DNA of 64,000 bases from Ruminococcus sp. (GCA_017480485.1 JAFVAN010000035.1:24792-88791), one strand, 5' to 3'. Shown: positions 42,978-52,539, counted from the first letter of the stretch. Program-made: numbers and translations. Notes: generated by a model from the sequence alone, not told the origin.

Positions 42978-43910
42978 TCAGTCCTCGAAGAGAGGAGTGG
43001 AGAGGTATCTGTCTCCGGTGTCGGGGAGAAGGGCGACGATGGTCTTGCCCTCGTTCTCGGGGCGCTTTGCAAGCTCGATGGCTGCTGTCAGTGCAGCGCC
43101 GGAGGAGATGCCTACCAGCACGCCCTCCTTGCGGCCTACCAGCTTGCCGTTGGCAAAGGCGTCCTCGTTGCTTACGGGAATGATCTCGTCATAGACCTTG
43201 GTGTTCAGCACGTCGGGCACAAAGCCTGCGCCGATGCCCTGTATCTTGTGGGGGCCTGCCTTGCCGGTAGAGAGAACTGCGGAGGAAGCGGGCTCAACGG
43301 CAACGATCTTCACGTCTGCCTTCTTGCTCTTGAGGTACTCGCCGACGCCGGTAACGGTGCCGCCTGTGCCTACGCCTGCAACAAAGATATCAACATCTCC
43401 GTCGGTGTCCTCCCAGATCTCGGGGCCTGTGGTCTCGAGGTGGGCCTTGGGGTTGGCGGGGTTAGAGAACTGTGCGGGAATGAAGCTGTTGGGGATCTCC
43501 TTGGACAGCTCCTCTGCCTTGGCGATAGCGCCCTTCATGCCCTTTGCGCCCTCTGTCAGCACCAGCTCTGCGCCGTAGGCCTTCATCAGCTGTCTGCGCT
43601 CAACGCTCATGGTCTCGGGCATTACGATGATTATCCTGTAGCCCCTTGCGGCCGCTACAGAGGCCAGACCGATGCCAGTGTTTCCGCTTGTCGGCTCGAT
43701 TATGGTCGTACCCGCATTGAGCCTGCCCTTGGCCTCGGCGTCGTCCAGCATAGCCTTGGCTATCCTGTCCTTAACGGAGCCCGCGGGGTTGAAGTATTCA
43801 AGCTTTGCCAGGATCTTAGCCTTGAGGCCAAGCTCCTTTTCGATGTTGCGGAGCTCCAGTAGGGGAGTCTTTCCGATAAGCTCTGCTGCGGATGAATAAA
43901 TGTTTGCCAT
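42978..43910 (-). CDS. cysK: Cysteine synthase A (O-acetylserine sulfhydrylase)
   Basis: PLP enzyme joining sulfide to O-acetylserine. The 310 aa protein has the PLP lysine in [14 protein letters not shown], the substrate loop [11 protein letters not shown], the phosphate site [10 protein letters not shown] and the C-terminal [11 protein letters not shown]. It is the second gene of the operon with the sulfhydrylase 46 bases upstream. Confidence 0.97.
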   Translation of the reverse strand: MANIYSSAAELIGKTPLLELRNIEKELGLKAKILAKLEYFNPAGSVKDRIAKAMLDDAEAKGRLNAGTTIIEPTSGNTGIGLASVAAARGYRIIIVMPETMSVERRQLMKAYGAELVLTEGAKGMKGAIAKAEELSKEIPNSFIPAQFSNPANPKAHLETTGPEIWEDTDGDVDIFVAGVGTGGTVTGVGEYLKSKKADVKIVAVEPASSAVLSTGKAGPHKIQGIGAGFVPDVLNTKVYDEIIPVSNEDAFANGKLVGRKEGVLVGISSGAALTAAIELAKRPENEGKTIVALLPDTGDRYLSTPLFED

Positions 43911-43956
43911 AATTATCCTTCTTTCGTTATATTTATTATATGAAAGTTATCTGTGC

Positions 43957-45237
43957 TTATACCTGATCGAAGGCCTGAGAGAGGTCCTCAAGGATGTCGT
44001 CGATGTGCTCGGTGCCTATGGAGAGGCGGATGGTAGCGGGAGTGATGCCCTGATCCGCAAGCTCCTCGGCGGAGAGCTGGGAGTGAGTGGTGGTAGCGGG
44101 GTGGATAACGAGGCTCTTAACGTCTGCAACGTTTGCCAGCAGCGAGAAGATCTTCAGGCTGTCGATGAACTTGTGAGCCTCCTCCTGACCGCCCTTGATC
44201 TCAAAGGTGAAGATCGAGGCGCCGCCATTGGGGAAGTATTTCTGATACAGCGCGTGGTCGGGATGATCGGGCAGCGAGGGGTGATTTACCTTCGATACCT
44301 TAGGATGATTTGCCAGGAACTCAACTACCTTCTTGGTGTTCTCGGCGTGGCGCTCCAGCCTCAGGGAGAGGGTCTCGGTGCCCTGCAGCAGCAGGAAGGC
44401 CGAGAAGGGAGCAAGTGTCGAGCCCGTGTCGCGGAGCAGGATGGCTCTGATGTAGGTTACGAATGCAGCAGGGCCAACAGCGTCCGCAAAGGAGATGCCG
44501 TGGTAGCTGGGGTTCGGGTCAGCGATGGCGGGATACTTGCCGCTTGCCTTCCAGTCGAACTTGCCGCTCTCAACGATCACGCCGCCAAGGGTGGTGCCGT
44601 GGCCGCCGATGAACTTGGTAGCCGAATGAACAACGATGTCTGCGCCGTGCTCGATGGGTCTGATAAGATAAGGTGTGCCGAAGGTGTTGTCAACTACCAG
44701 CACGATGTTGTGTCTGTGAGCGATGTCGGCAATGGCGTCCAGGTCCGGGATGTCGCTGTTGGGGTTGCCAAGGGTCTCAAGGTAGATGGCCTTGGTGTTG
44801 GACTTGATGGCGGTCTCAACGGCAGTCAGGTCGTGAGCGTCAACAAAGGTGGTCTCAACGCCGAACTGCTTCAGAGTGTGAGAGAGCAGGTTGTAGGTGC
44901 CGCCGTAGATGGTCTTCTGGGCAACGATGTGGTCGCCTGCCTGAGCAAGGGCCTCGATGGCGTAGGTGATGGCAGCAGCACCGGAGGCTACAGCCAGACC
45001 TGCGGAGCCGCCCTCAAGAGCAGCGATCCTGTCCTCGAACACGCCCTGTGTGGAGTTTGTCAGTCTGCCGTAGATGTTGCCCGCATCCGCAAGGCCAAAG
45101 CGGGCCGCTGCGTGAGCGGAATTCTTGAAAACATAGGAAGTTGTCTGGTAGATGGGCACGGCCCTTGCGTCTGTTGCGGGGTCGGGCTGTTCCTGTCCAA
45201 CGTGGAGCTGCAGTGTTTCAAATCTATAGTTACTCAT
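43957..45237 (-). CDS. metY: O-acetylhomoserine sulfhydrylase (homocysteine synthase)
   Basis: PLP enzyme making homocysteine from O-acetylhomoserine and sulfide, the direct route to methionine. 426 aa with [22 protein letters not shown], the PLP lysine in [16 protein letters not shown], and the long insert [20 protein letters not shown] that marks the MetY group. The gene is preceded by a perfect promoter with two palindromes, and cysK follows in the same unit. Confidence 0.95.
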   Translation of the reverse strand: MSNYRFETLQLHVGQEQPDPATDARAVPIYQTTSYVFKNSAHAAARFGLADAGNIYGRLTNSTQGVFEDRIAALEGGSAGLAVASGAAAITYAIEALAQAGDHIVAQKTIYGGTYNLLSHTLKQFGVETTFVDAHDLTAVETAIKSNTKAIYLETLGNPNSDIPDLDAIADIAHRHNIVLVVDNTFGTPYLIRPIEHGADIVVHSATKFIGGHGTTLGGVIVESGKFDWKASGKYPAIADPNPSYHGISFADAVGPAAFVTYIRAILLRDTGSTLAPFSAFLLLQGTETLSLRLERHAENTKKVVEFLANHPKVSKVNHPSLPDHPDHALYQKYFPNGGASIFTFEIKGGQEEAHKFIDSLKIFSLLANVADVKSLVIHPATTTHSQLSAEELADQGITPATIRLSIGTEHIDDILEDLSQAFDQV

Positions 45238-45401
45238 GATAAATTACCTCTTTCTTTTTTATAAATGTATTTTGATGTTTTGTACTTTTGTTTGCGCCCT
45301 GCGGCGCGGGAAGCCTTTCAACATCGCCCATACATTCGTCCAAAGCGGTAATTCTGCCTCAGCAGCCTTTCAAAGTAGAGTTTCAATTTAATTCCCTCTT
45401 T

Positions 45402-45418
45402 CCTATCTGTTTAGTAGG
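45402..45418. promoter_or_regulatory. Palindromic operator, downstream copy
   Basis: CCTATCTGTTTAGTAGG, a 17-base imperfect palindrome. It lies about 20 bases downstream of the -10 box of metY, beyond the predicted transcript start. Confidence 0.55.
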
Positions 45419-45435
45419 TTATTTAGGTTAAGTGT

Positions 45436-45464
45436 ATTATAACACACCACTCCTACTTTGTCAA
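45436..45464 (-). promoter_or_regulatory. Sigma-A promoter of metY-cysK
   Basis: Minus strand TTGACA (45459-45464), a 17-base spacer, TATAAT (45436-45441). Both boxes match the consensus fully. Confidence 0.92.
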
Positions 45465-45468
45465 TAGG
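45452..45468. promoter_or_regulatory. Palindromic operator covering the metY -35 box
   Basis: CCTACTTTGTCAATAGG, 17 bases, the same CCTAyT-N5-rrTAGG pattern as at 45402. Rrf2-type regulators such as CymR commonly control sulfur genes; assignment to one is inference. Confidence 0.55.
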
Positions 45469-45566
45469 TTTTGAAAAAAACTTTTTGTTTTGTGGATTTG
45501 TACAAAAGACAAGGCTGAAAGTTCAAAAAATAGGAGCATATTGAAGGTAATGCCGGTAATATTAAA

Positions 45567-45595
45567 GGCCGCAGAGGTTATCGACTCCTGCGGCC
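45567..45595 (-). terminator. Terminator of the XRE regulator gene
   Basis: GGCCGCAG and CTGCGGCC arms, then TTTAAT on the minus strand, directly after the stop. Confidence 0.8.
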
Positions 45596-45597
45596 TG

Positions 45598-45891
45598 TTA
45601 TTTGTTTTTGTTTTTGGCGCTCAGCCTGTGGACTATCTGCTGGACGGCCTTGATGTCCTCGTCGTCCAGGTCAGAGACATCAATGGTGCGCCCGCGCTCG
45701 ATGCCAAGCAGGTAATCGGTGCTGACGTGAAAAATATACGAGAGCTTTGCAAGCACCTCCGGCGAGGGCGAGCGCTCCCGGAGCTCGTAAAAGGAGATGA
45801 CCGATTTTGTCACCCCGATGCGGGCGGCCAGCTGCTCCTGCGTCAGCCCGCTTTGCTTTCTCAGCTCCTTCAGTCTGCTTCCAAAATCCAC
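45598..45891 (-). CDS. XRE-family (Cro/C1-type) helix-turn-helix regulator
   Basis: 97 aa. The helix-turn-helix covers about residues 6-60 (LKELRKQSGLTQEQLAARIG, VTKSVISFYE), followed by STDYLLGIERG and a short C-terminal helix. Ligands and targets are unknown. It is divergent from the lipoprotein remnant at 46106. Confidence 0.9.
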   Translation of the reverse strand: MDFGSRLKELRKQSGLTQEQLAARIGVTKSVISFYELRERSPSPEVLAKLSYIFHVSTDYLLGIERGRTIDVSDLDDEDIKAVQQIVHRLSAKNKNK

Positions 45892-46105
45892 AATACTTCA
45901 ACTCCTGTCAAGATTTAGTATACCCGTATAGTGTATCATTTCGGTGGTATTATGTACAGTAATAGCTGACAAGGCGATGTATTTATGGTATAATTTGATA
46001 AAGCCGGTCGAAAAATGCGCCGCTTGTGCAGAATTCTGCGCACCGGGTGTGGTATGCTGGATACAGAGCATACGGCTCGGCTTAAAATGATCAAGGAGGT
46101 ATATT

Positions 46106-46651
46106 ATGACCAGAAGAGAAGAATTAACAGCTGCTGTATTGACTGCTCTGTTTGCTGCTTTGCTTTGTATAGGCTGTGGAAAGGATTCTTCGAGCACGGC
46201 TTCTATTGAAACGACAGAGGCGTCCTCTGATTCTGTTGTGGGCACGGACAGCAAGGCTCAGGATATTTCAACATCCGAAGAGTCCGCATTAGAATAATCA
46301 GAGGAGGAAACACCTGCCGAAAGCGGAGCGGAAGAAGAAAGCCCCGATTCAGACAGCAGTGAAGAAGAGGAGGAAGAGGGAGAGTATGAGTTCATTCACG
46401 ATTATTCAGCAGTCGGGATAAAAGGAGCTGTAGTTATCGACGTAGATGAATACGGCACTGTTGAATACGTTAATAAATGTGAATACTGTGATTGGGAATC
46501 TGGTCATATCTTTTCTTCGGGAGGACTTAAAGGGACATTTATCTGCGGGAACCCTTCATGTTCTATGTGGTCAAAGCCCCAGGAGTATGAAATAGAGAGG
46601 ACCGATAGCGGAGATTGGGGCTATGTTGAGGATGATGATTTTTATTACTGA
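46106..46651 (+). pseudogene. Lipoprotein gene interrupted by an in-frame TAA
   Basis: One continuous frame of 182 codons is split by TAA at 46295-46297. The first part has a lipoprotein signal (lipobox IGCG) and a Ser/Thr spacer. The frame continues after the stop with acidic SEEETPAES and EEEEEEGEYE, then a domain with two Cys pairs (CEYC, CGNPSC) and an end in DDDFYY. AAGGAGG precedes the ATG. The second part has no start codon or site of its own. Unless the stop is read through or is a sequencing error, only a 63-residue exported peptide is made. The gene is AT-rich compared with its surroundings. Confidence 0.75.
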
Positions 46652-46688
46652 GCGGATGCTTGATATTTGATGACAAGGAGGTGAAAAA

Positions 46689-46868
46689 ATGGAATCAGGA
46701 ATAATATTAGAGATTGTACTGGAACTGATACTTATTATCTGTATCGTTGCTACCGCAGTAACCGTTGACAAATTAAGAGGCGAAGAGATTTATCAGCTTA
46801 CAAAGATTAGAGAAGCCATCGAGAACAAAGATCCTGACAAGAAGCCATCTGTTTTCAAAGGTCGATGA
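46689..46868 (+). CDS. Small single-span membrane protein, 59 aa
   Basis: It starts MESGIILEIVLELILIICIV, one membrane span, then a charged cytoplasmic tail (EEIYQLTKIREAIENKD). The ribosome site AAGGAGGTG (46675-46683) is among the strongest in the window. It follows the broken lipoprotein gene by 37 bases and shares its AT-rich composition, so the two probably arrived together. Function unknown. Confidence 0.75.
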   Translation: MESGIILEIVLELILIICIVATAVTVDKLRGEEIYQLTKIREAIENKDPDKKPSVFKGR

Positions 46869-46929
46869 ATCGTATAATCACCCATCACCAGCCGCCCACA
46901 CGGGCGGCTGTGTTTCTGTAAAAAAATAC

Positions 46930-46958
46930 TTGCAATATCCTCCCGCCTATGTTATAAT
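46930..46958 (+). promoter_or_regulatory. Sigma-A promoter of the ABC-F gene
   Basis: TTGCAA (46930-46935), a 17-base spacer, TATAAT (46953-46958). Confidence 0.85.
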
Positions 46959-46995
46959 AAAAGTTACTGACAAAAAGTATTAAGGAGAGTATGGA

Positions 46996-48612
46996 ATGAT
47001 AACAGTCAACGACCTGTCCCTTTCTTTCGGAGGGCAGCTGCTGTTCAAGGACGCCGACCTTAAATTCACCGGCGGCAACTGCTACGGCATAATCGGCGCC
47101 AACGGCGCGGGAAAGAGCACCTTTTTGAAGATCCTCTGCGGGGAGATCGAGCCCACCAAGGGAGAAGTCATCATCGACAAGGGCACCCGTATGTCCGTCC
47201 TCAGACAGGATCACTTTGCCTTCGATGAGTACAACGTCCTCGATACCGTCATCATGGGCAACAAAAGGCTCTATGACATAATGCAGGAGAAGGACGCCCT
47301 TTACGCCAAGGAGGATTTCAGCGAGGAGGACGGCGACCGCGCAGGCGAGCTTGAAAGCGAGTTTGCAGAGCTCAACGGCTGGGAGGCCGAAAGCGACGCC
47401 TCAAAGCTCATCCAGGGCCTCGGCCTTTCGGAGGATATCCTTTATACCCAGATGTCCGCCCTTTCTGGCAACGAGAAGGTGAAGGTGCTGCTGGCACAGG
47501 CGCTCTTCGGCAATCCCGACATAATCCTGCTGGACGAGCCCACCAACCATCTGGATATCGACGCCATCCGCTGGCTCGAGGACTTCCTCTCCGAGTATTT
47601 CGGCACCGTCCTCGTGGTCTCTCATGACCGCCATTTCTTAAACAACGTCTGCACCCATATCGTCGATATCGACTACACCAAGATAAAAATGTATGTCGGC
47701 AACTACGAGTTCTGGTACGAGTCCTCACAGCTTATGCAGAGGATGATAAAGCAGCAGAACAAGAAGGCCGAGGAGAAGATAAAAGAGCTGCAGGAGTTCA
47801 TCAACCGCTTCTCCGCCAACAAGTCAAAGTCAAAGCAGGCCACCTCCCGCCGCAAGCTGCTGGATAAGCTGACCGTCGAGGAGATGCCCGCATCCTCCCG
47901 AAAGTACCCCTATGTGGGCTTCGAGATGGACAGAGAGCCCGGCAAGGAGATATTAAAGGTCGAGGGCCTCTCAAAGACCGTGGACGGCGTAAAGCTGCTC
48001 AACAACGTTACCTTCACTCTGGGCCGCACCGACAAGGTGGCCTTCATCGGCGAGAGCGAGCAGGCCATAACCGCCCTCTTCGAGATACTTGCCGAGAACG
48101 CCGAGCCCGACGAGGGCACTATAAAATGGGGCTCCACTACCTCCCGCTCATATTTCCCCAAGGACAACAGTGCCTTTTTCAACGGCTGCGATATGACCAT
48201 TGTTGACTGGATAAGACAGTATTCCACCTCTGAGGTGACAGACACCTTCCTGCGGGGCTTCCTTGGCAAGATGCTCTTCTCGGGAGACGATATCTACAAG
48301 AAGGTGGACGTGCTCTCCGGTGGAGAGAAGGTAAGATGTATGTTCTCCCGCATGATGCTCTTCGGGTCTAACGTGCTGCTGCTGGACAGGCCCACCAACC
48401 ATCTTGATCTGGAATCCATCACCGCCGTCAACAACGGCCTGCGGGACTTCAAGGGCGTGGTCATCTTTGCCTCCCACGACCACGAGATCATGCAGACCGT
48501 GGCAAACAAAATAATCGAGATAACCCCCGATGGCTGCATCAGCCGCGAGGGCACCTATGAGGAATATCTGGACTATCGCCGCGAGCGCGGGATGAAGTCC
48601 TTTATAGAGTGA
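46996..48612 (+). CDS. ABC-F family ATPase (YbiT/YkpA-like)
   Basis: Soluble ribosome-associated translation factor with two ATPase domains joined by a charged linker (about 240-300). 538 aa. Domain 1 is intact: GANGAGKST, LSGNEKVKVLLAQAL, DIILLDEPTNHLD, and His in VVSHDRHF. Domain 2 has a degenerate Walker A (IGESEQAITALF, no GK[ST]) and LLLDRPTNHLD, where Arg replaces the catalytic Glu; its signature LSGGEKVR and SHDHE remain. It is probably a translation-elongation helper, not a resistance factor. Confidence 0.93.
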   Translation: MITVNDLSLSFGGQLLFKDADLKFTGGNCYGIIGANGAGKSTFLKILCGEIEPTKGEVIIDKGTRMSVLRQDHFAFDEYNVLDTVIMGNKRLYDIMQEKDALYAKEDFSEEDGDRAGELESEFAELNGWEAESDASKLIQGLGLSEDILYTQMSALSGNEKVKVLLAQALFGNPDIILLDEPTNHLDIDAIRWLEDFLSEYFGTVLVVSHDRHFLNNVCTHIVDIDYTKIKMYVGNYEFWYESSQLMQRMIKQQNKKAEEKIKELQEFINRFSANKSKSKQATSRRKLLDKLTVEEMPASSRKYPYVGFEMDREPGKEILKVEGLSKTVDGVKLLNNVTFTLGRTDKVAFIGESEQAITALFEILAENAEPDEGTIKWGSTTSRSYFPKDNSAFFNGCDMTIVDWIRQYSTSEVTDTFLRGFLGKMLFSGDDIYKKVDVLSGGEKVRCMFSRMMLFGSNVLLLDRPTNHLDLESITAVNNGLRDFKGVVIFASHDHEIMQTVANKIIEITPDGCISREGTYEEYLDYRRERGMKSFIE

Positions 48613-48613
48613 A

Positions 48614-48706
48614 CTTTACTTCTAGATGCTAGAAGCAAGAAACTAGAAGCTAGAGAAGCACTTGAAAACAATTCTAGTCTCTAGCCTCTGACCTCTAGAC
48701 TCTAGT
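48614..48706. repeat. Inverted array of 7-base repeats (CTAGAAG type)
   Basis: The left arm (48621-48657) has CTAGATG, CTAGAAG and CTAGAGA units. The right arm (48671-48706) has TCTAGTC, TCTAGCC, TCTGACC and TCTAGAC. It lies directly after the ABC-F stop and could fold into a long terminator-like hairpin. Confidence 0.75.
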
Positions 48707-48806
48707 GGGCCACCGTTCCGCGAGGGAGCCCCATAACATCACACAGCTGTAAACGAGCTTGCGAGTGATCACGCGAATTGCGCCGTGCGCGCTAACACCG
48801 CGACAT
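48707..48806 (-). repeat. Interspersed GC-rich repeat, copy 5
   Basis: On the minus strand it reads TTAGCGCGCACGGCGCAATT, CGCGTGATCACTCGCAAGCTC, and ends CTCGCGGAACGGTGG. It directly abuts the heptad array. Confidence 0.8.
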
Positions 48807-48826
48807 TAAAAAAGGAGGGCAGTGTT

Positions 48827-50383
48827 ATGCAGTTAAGAAAAATCAAATCTGCGGCTACGGCTTTGACTGCGGCTTTTGTAATGCTGCTTGCCCCGAGTGT
48901 CGCTGAGCTCCGAGGCGAGAGCAGAGCCATCGAGACTGCCGAGCCCGCCGAGACCACCACCACTGCGGCGCTCACCGCCGTGGCTGCCGCGCCTGCGATG
49001 AAGGTGATGCCCGTGACCTACGCCACCACCACATCCGCCACCGAGGCAACAACGACCACCGCAAAGACCACTGCCAAGAAAAAGACCACCAAAAAGACCA
49101 CCACCACCGCCGAGGAGGAGATACCTCCCGAGACGACCACGGAGGTAGTGACCGAGACCGAGGCCGCAACTACCACCACGGTCCCCGAGACCACAGCGCC
49201 CGCAGAGACCGAGGCCGAGACCACCACCGTAGGCAAAAAGACCGAGACCGCCGCCGCTGCCCCCCAGCAGAATAATAGCGGCACAAGGATAAACTATTCC
49301 GACCAGAAGGGCATCTGGGTGCCCTTTATGACCCTTGCGGAGCTTATGCAGGGCAGGAGCGAGGCCCAGTTCCGTGCAGGCTTCGAGGAGCTCTGTGATA
49401 ACTCAAAGGCTCTGGGCGTCAACACCCTCTATGTTCATACAAGAGCCTTCAGCGACGCTTTCTATAAGTCCTCCATGTACCCCTGGTCCAAGTGGGTGAC
49501 GGGAGCTGTGGGCGGAGACCCCGGCTATGACCCCTTGGAGATAATGATAGACTGCGCCCACAGCCGCGGCCTCTCGCTGCACGCTTGGATAAACCCCTAC
49601 CGCGCCGAGAAGCCCGATAACCTGAACGCCATCCCCGACAGCTATATCGTCAAGAAATGGTATTCCGACCCCGCAGCCTACCCCGAGTATGTGAACTACG
49701 TCAGCTCGACGGGCTGGTGCTGGCTGAACCCAGGCATCCCCGCAGTGAGGGAGTATATCTATGACGGCGTGGCGGAGATCGCCTCCCGCTATAACGTGGA
49801 CGGCCTGCACATCGACGACTATTTCTACCCCACCACCGAGACTTGGTTCGACGCAGGGGCCTACGCCACCTACGGCGGCGGCTTGAGCCTCGCCGACTGG
49901 AGGCTCTGGAACTGCTCTGAGACCGTCGCGGGGATATACAGGACCGTAAAGGCCATCGACGGAGACATCGCCTTCGGCGTCGCTCCCAGCGGCAATATCG
50001 AGGCCAACTACAGCGCCCAGTACGCCGATGTCTACAGATGGGCCGCAGAGCCGGGCTTTTTGGATTACATAGCCCCCCAGATCTATTTCGGCTATAATAA
50101 TTCCTATTCGCCGTTTTTGCAGAGGCTGCAGCAGTGGATGGAGATGCCAAGACACAGCGGCGCCGCCATCTATATCGGGCTGGCCCCCGCAAATATCGCG
50201 CTGGTGAACGAGTACACCGTAACAGAGGATATCATCGCCTCGCAGATCGCCGACAGCTACGCCTACGGCGCCGACGGCGTGGCGCTCTACAGCTACGCCA
50301 GCTTCTTCATGCCCGAGCGGGGCTACGAGGACAAAGCAGCCGCCGAGCGCCTGAGCACTGCGGCGGAGCTCAATAAACACTGA
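48827..50383 (+). CDS. Secreted glycoside-hydrolase-like (GHL10/DUF187) protein
   Basis: 518 aa from ATG 48827 with AAGGAGGG; a longer upstream reading lacks a site. A signal peptide (about 1-28) is followed by a Thr/Glu/Ala linker to about 150 coded by ACC-rich repeats. A family-10-like TIM-barrel domain then begins at QKGIWVPFMTLAELMQG. It continues with VNTLYVHTRAFSDAFY, LSLHAWINPYRAE, the VDGLHIDDYFYP region and APQIYFGYNN. The family is predicted to act on cell-wall or plant glycans; no substrate is proven. First of three genes. Confidence 0.88.
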   Translation: MQLRKIKSAATALTAAFVMLLAPSVAELRGESRAIETAEPAETTTTAALTAVAAAPAMKVMPVTYATTTSATEATTTTAKTTAKKKTTKKTTTTAEEEIPPETTTEVVTETEAATTTTVPETTAPAETEAETTTVGKKTETAAAAPQQNNSGTRINYSDQKGIWVPFMTLAELMQGRSEAQFRAGFEELCDNSKALGVNTLYVHTRAFSDAFYKSSMYPWSKWVTGAVGGDPGYDPLEIMIDCAHSRGLSLHAWINPYRAEKPDNLNAIPDSYIVKKWYSDPAAYPEYVNYVSSTGWCWLNPGIPAVREYIYDGVAEIASRYNVDGLHIDDYFYPTTETWFDAGAYATYGGGLSLADWRLWNCSETVAGIYRTVKAIDGDIAFGVAPSGNIEANYSAQYADVYRWAAEPGFLDYIAPQIYFGYNNSYSPFLQRLQQWMEMPRHSGAAIYIGLAPANIALVNEYTVTEDIIASQIADSYAYGADGVALYSYASFFMPERGYEDKAAAERLSTAAELNKH

Positions 50384-50406
50384 TCCCGAATTTCGGAGGG
50401 AAAGCA

Positions 50407-51045
50407 ATGGAAGAAAAAGAGATACTGACCGAGGCCCCCGCCGAGGAGGAGCCCCCCGTGGAAAACGAGGAGCCCGCACAGGATGCCCCCGAGGATGAGC
50501 AGAAGGATGCCGAAAAGCAGCCCGAAGCCGAACACGCCAAGGGCCGCAGCCGCGTGATAAGGGACGTGCTTTACGGCCTTACGGCGGTGCTGGCGATCGC
50601 GGCAGCCGTGGCTGTCGGGACCGTGCTGCACGTTCGGCATATGGTAGATAAATGCGCCGAGACAAAGCTCTCTCAGGGCCTGACGGCGGAGGAGACCCTC
50701 CGCAGATATTTCGACTACTGGGACGAGGGCAACAACGTCGGAATGCAGCTGGCAGCCCTGCCCGACGCCAACAGCGCAGCTTCCGTCTCGAAGAACTATG
50801 TGGCGGAGCTCGACCTGCTGTGCGACATAAAGCTGACGGGCTGCAAGAAGCTGAACGAGGACGACTTCCGCTACAGCGGCTGCTTTGAGACTGCGGCCTA
50901 TGATGTCAGCTTCACCTATAACAGCCATTTTGGCGCGGGGGACAAGTCCATGGACGGCGAGCACAGCGGCTGGCGCTTCTACCTTGCAAGGCTCACCGAG
51001 GACGACGACTGGCGAATTTATTCTGTGATAAAACAGGAGGAATGA
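50407..51045 (+). CDS. Single-span membrane protein with acidic cytoplasmic tail
   Basis: 212 aa. The first 50 residues are Glu/Pro/Ala-rich. A span at about 58-76 is followed by an outer domain of about 135 residues (ETLRRYFDYWDEGNNVGMQL, SKNYVAELDLLCDIKL). The domain is similar in plan to the outer part of the protein at 3083. Family not recognised. It lies 23 bases after the GHL10-like gene and 3 bases before the esterase gene. Confidence 0.78.
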   Translation: MEEKEILTEAPAEEEPPVENEEPAQDAPEDEQKDAEKQPEAEHAKGRSRVIRDVLYGLTAVLAIAAAVAVGTVLHVRHMVDKCAETKLSQGLTAEETLRRYFDYWDEGNNVGMQLAALPDANSAASVSKNYVAELDLLCDIKLTGCKKLNEDDFRYSGCFETAAYDVSFTYNSHFGAGDKSMDGEHSGWRFYLARLTEDDDWRIYSVIKQEE

Positions 51046-51048
51046 TAA

Positions 51049-52539
51049 ATGTTCAAGATCGCAGCAGTTTTTTCTGATAACATGGTTCTCCAGCGGGGCA
51101 AGAACGTTGCCCTTTGGGGAGAGAGCGACAGCGGCAGCCTTGTGCGCGTGAGCGTTGCGGGGACCGAGGCTGAGGGCTCCGTAAGGGACGGGAAGTGGCG
51201 CGTCACACTGCCTCCCATGCAGGCGGGCGGCCCCTATGAGGCCGTTGTTTCCCTTGACGGTGAGGAGCAGCGCAGATTTTGTAATGTTATGATCGGCGAG
51301 GTCTGGCTCTGCGGCGGACAGTCCAATATGGAGCTGGAGCTGCAAAACGCCAAGGACGGCAAGGAGGAGCTTTCCACCCTCACCGCCGACATCCCCGTAA
51401 GATTTTACTACACCAACAAGGTTGGCACCGTGGAGGAGGCCATCGAGGCCGAGAAGCACGCGGGCTGGGGCGTATGCGACCCCGAGGGGTCCCGAGCTTG
51501 GAGCGCCGTGGGCTATCACTTTGCCCGCAAGCTCTCCCGAGAGCTGGGCGTGACCGTGGGCCTTATCGGCTGCAACTGGGGCGGCACCTCCGCTACCTCA
51601 TGGATAGACACAGAGCACATCCTTGGAGACAAGGAGATAGCCTCCTACATGGACGAATACTACGCCGCCACCGAGGGCAAGAGTCTCGAGGAGCAGCGCC
51701 GCGAGTACGAGGAATATCAGAAATACGACAAAGAGTGGAACGAGAAGGCTCAGGAGGTCTACAAGACCGAGCCCGCCATCGGCTGGAACGAGCTTCAGGA
51801 GAGGATCGGCAAGAACCTGTGGCCCGGACCCAAGAACGACCTTAACCCCTTCAGCCCCGGGCGGATGTTCGAGTCCATGCTCATGCGGGTCTGCCCCTAC
51901 ACCTTGGCGGGCTTCCTCTACTATCAGGGCGAGAGCGACGACCACAAGCCCCAGACCTACTACACCCTTTTCACAAAGCTCATCCGCCTCTGGCGCGAGC
52001 GCTGGGAGGATGACAGACTGCCCTTTATAATGGTGCAGCTGCCCGCCTTCAAGTTCAAGGACGACCCCGACTACAAGCACTGGTGCCTTATCCGCGAGGC
52101 CCAGATGCGCGCCTTCGAGACCGTCAAGAACACGGGCATCGCCGTCTGCATCGACTGCGGCGAGTTCGACAACATCCATCCCACCGACAAGCGCCCCGTT
52201 GGCGAGCGCCTCTGCCTACAGGCCGAGAAGCTGGTCTACGGCATGGACGTTGCGGCCTTCGGCCCCCTCTACCGTAACCACCGCGCCGAGGGCAGCAGGA
52301 TGGTCATCGACCTTGACTACGCCGAGGGTATGTGCTCAAAGGGCGAGCTCACGGCCTTTGAGCTGGCAGGCGAGGACAACGAGTTCTATCCCGCCTCGGC
52401 AGAGCTTTCGGGCAGCAGCGTGATACTTACAAGCGACAAGGTCCCTGCCCCGCTCCACGCCCGCTACGCCTGGTCCAACTTCCCCGAGTACTCGGTGTTC
52501 GGCGTAAACGGCATCCCTATGGCTCCCTTCAGATTCTGA
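51049..52539 (+). CDS. Sialate O-acetylesterase-like carbohydrate esterase
   Basis: 496 aa. An N-terminal beta domain (SDNMVLQRGKNVALWG) precedes an SGNH hydrolase core: nucleophile Ser in WLCGGQSNMELE, oxyanion Gly/Asn in IGCNWGGTSATSW, YYQGESD, and the Asp/His pair in FDNIHPTDK. It removes acetyl groups from sugars such as sialic acid or plant glycans. No signal peptide is seen, so it acts in the cytoplasm on imported sugars. The upstream stop and ATG are three bases apart. Confidence 0.92.
   Translation: MFKIAAVFSDNMVLQRGKNVALWGESDSGSLVRVSVAGTEAEGSVRDGKWRVTLPPMQAGGPYEAVVSLDGEEQRRFCNVMIGEVWLCGGQSNMELELQNAKDGKEELSTLTADIPVRFYYTNKVGTVEEAIEAEKHAGWGVCDPEGSRAWSAVGYHFARKLSRELGVTVGLIGCNWGGTSATSWIDTEHILGDKEIASYMDEYYAATEGKSLEEQRREYEEYQKYDKEWNEKAQEVYKTEPAIGWNELQERIGKNLWPGPKNDLNPFSPGRMFESMLMRVCPYTLAGFLYYQGESDDHKPQTYYTLFTKLIRLWRERWEDDRLPFIMVQLPAFKFKDDPDYKHWCLIREAQMRAFETVKNTGIAVCIDCGEFDNIHPTDKRPVGERLCLQAEKLVYGMDVAAFGPLYRNHRAEGSRMVIDLDYAEGMCSKGELTAFELAGEDNEFYPASAELSGSSVILTSDKVPAPLHARYAWSNFPEYSVFGVNGIPMAPFRF

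Noticed and set aside
45238..45400. SAM riboswitch before metY
   Set aside because: No S-box core pattern was seen; control looks to be by palindromic operators.
46996..48612. ABC-F antibiotic-resistance protein
   Set aside because: Motifs fit the housekeeping YbiT/YkpA group, and no resistance-type linker or leader peptide attenuator was seen.
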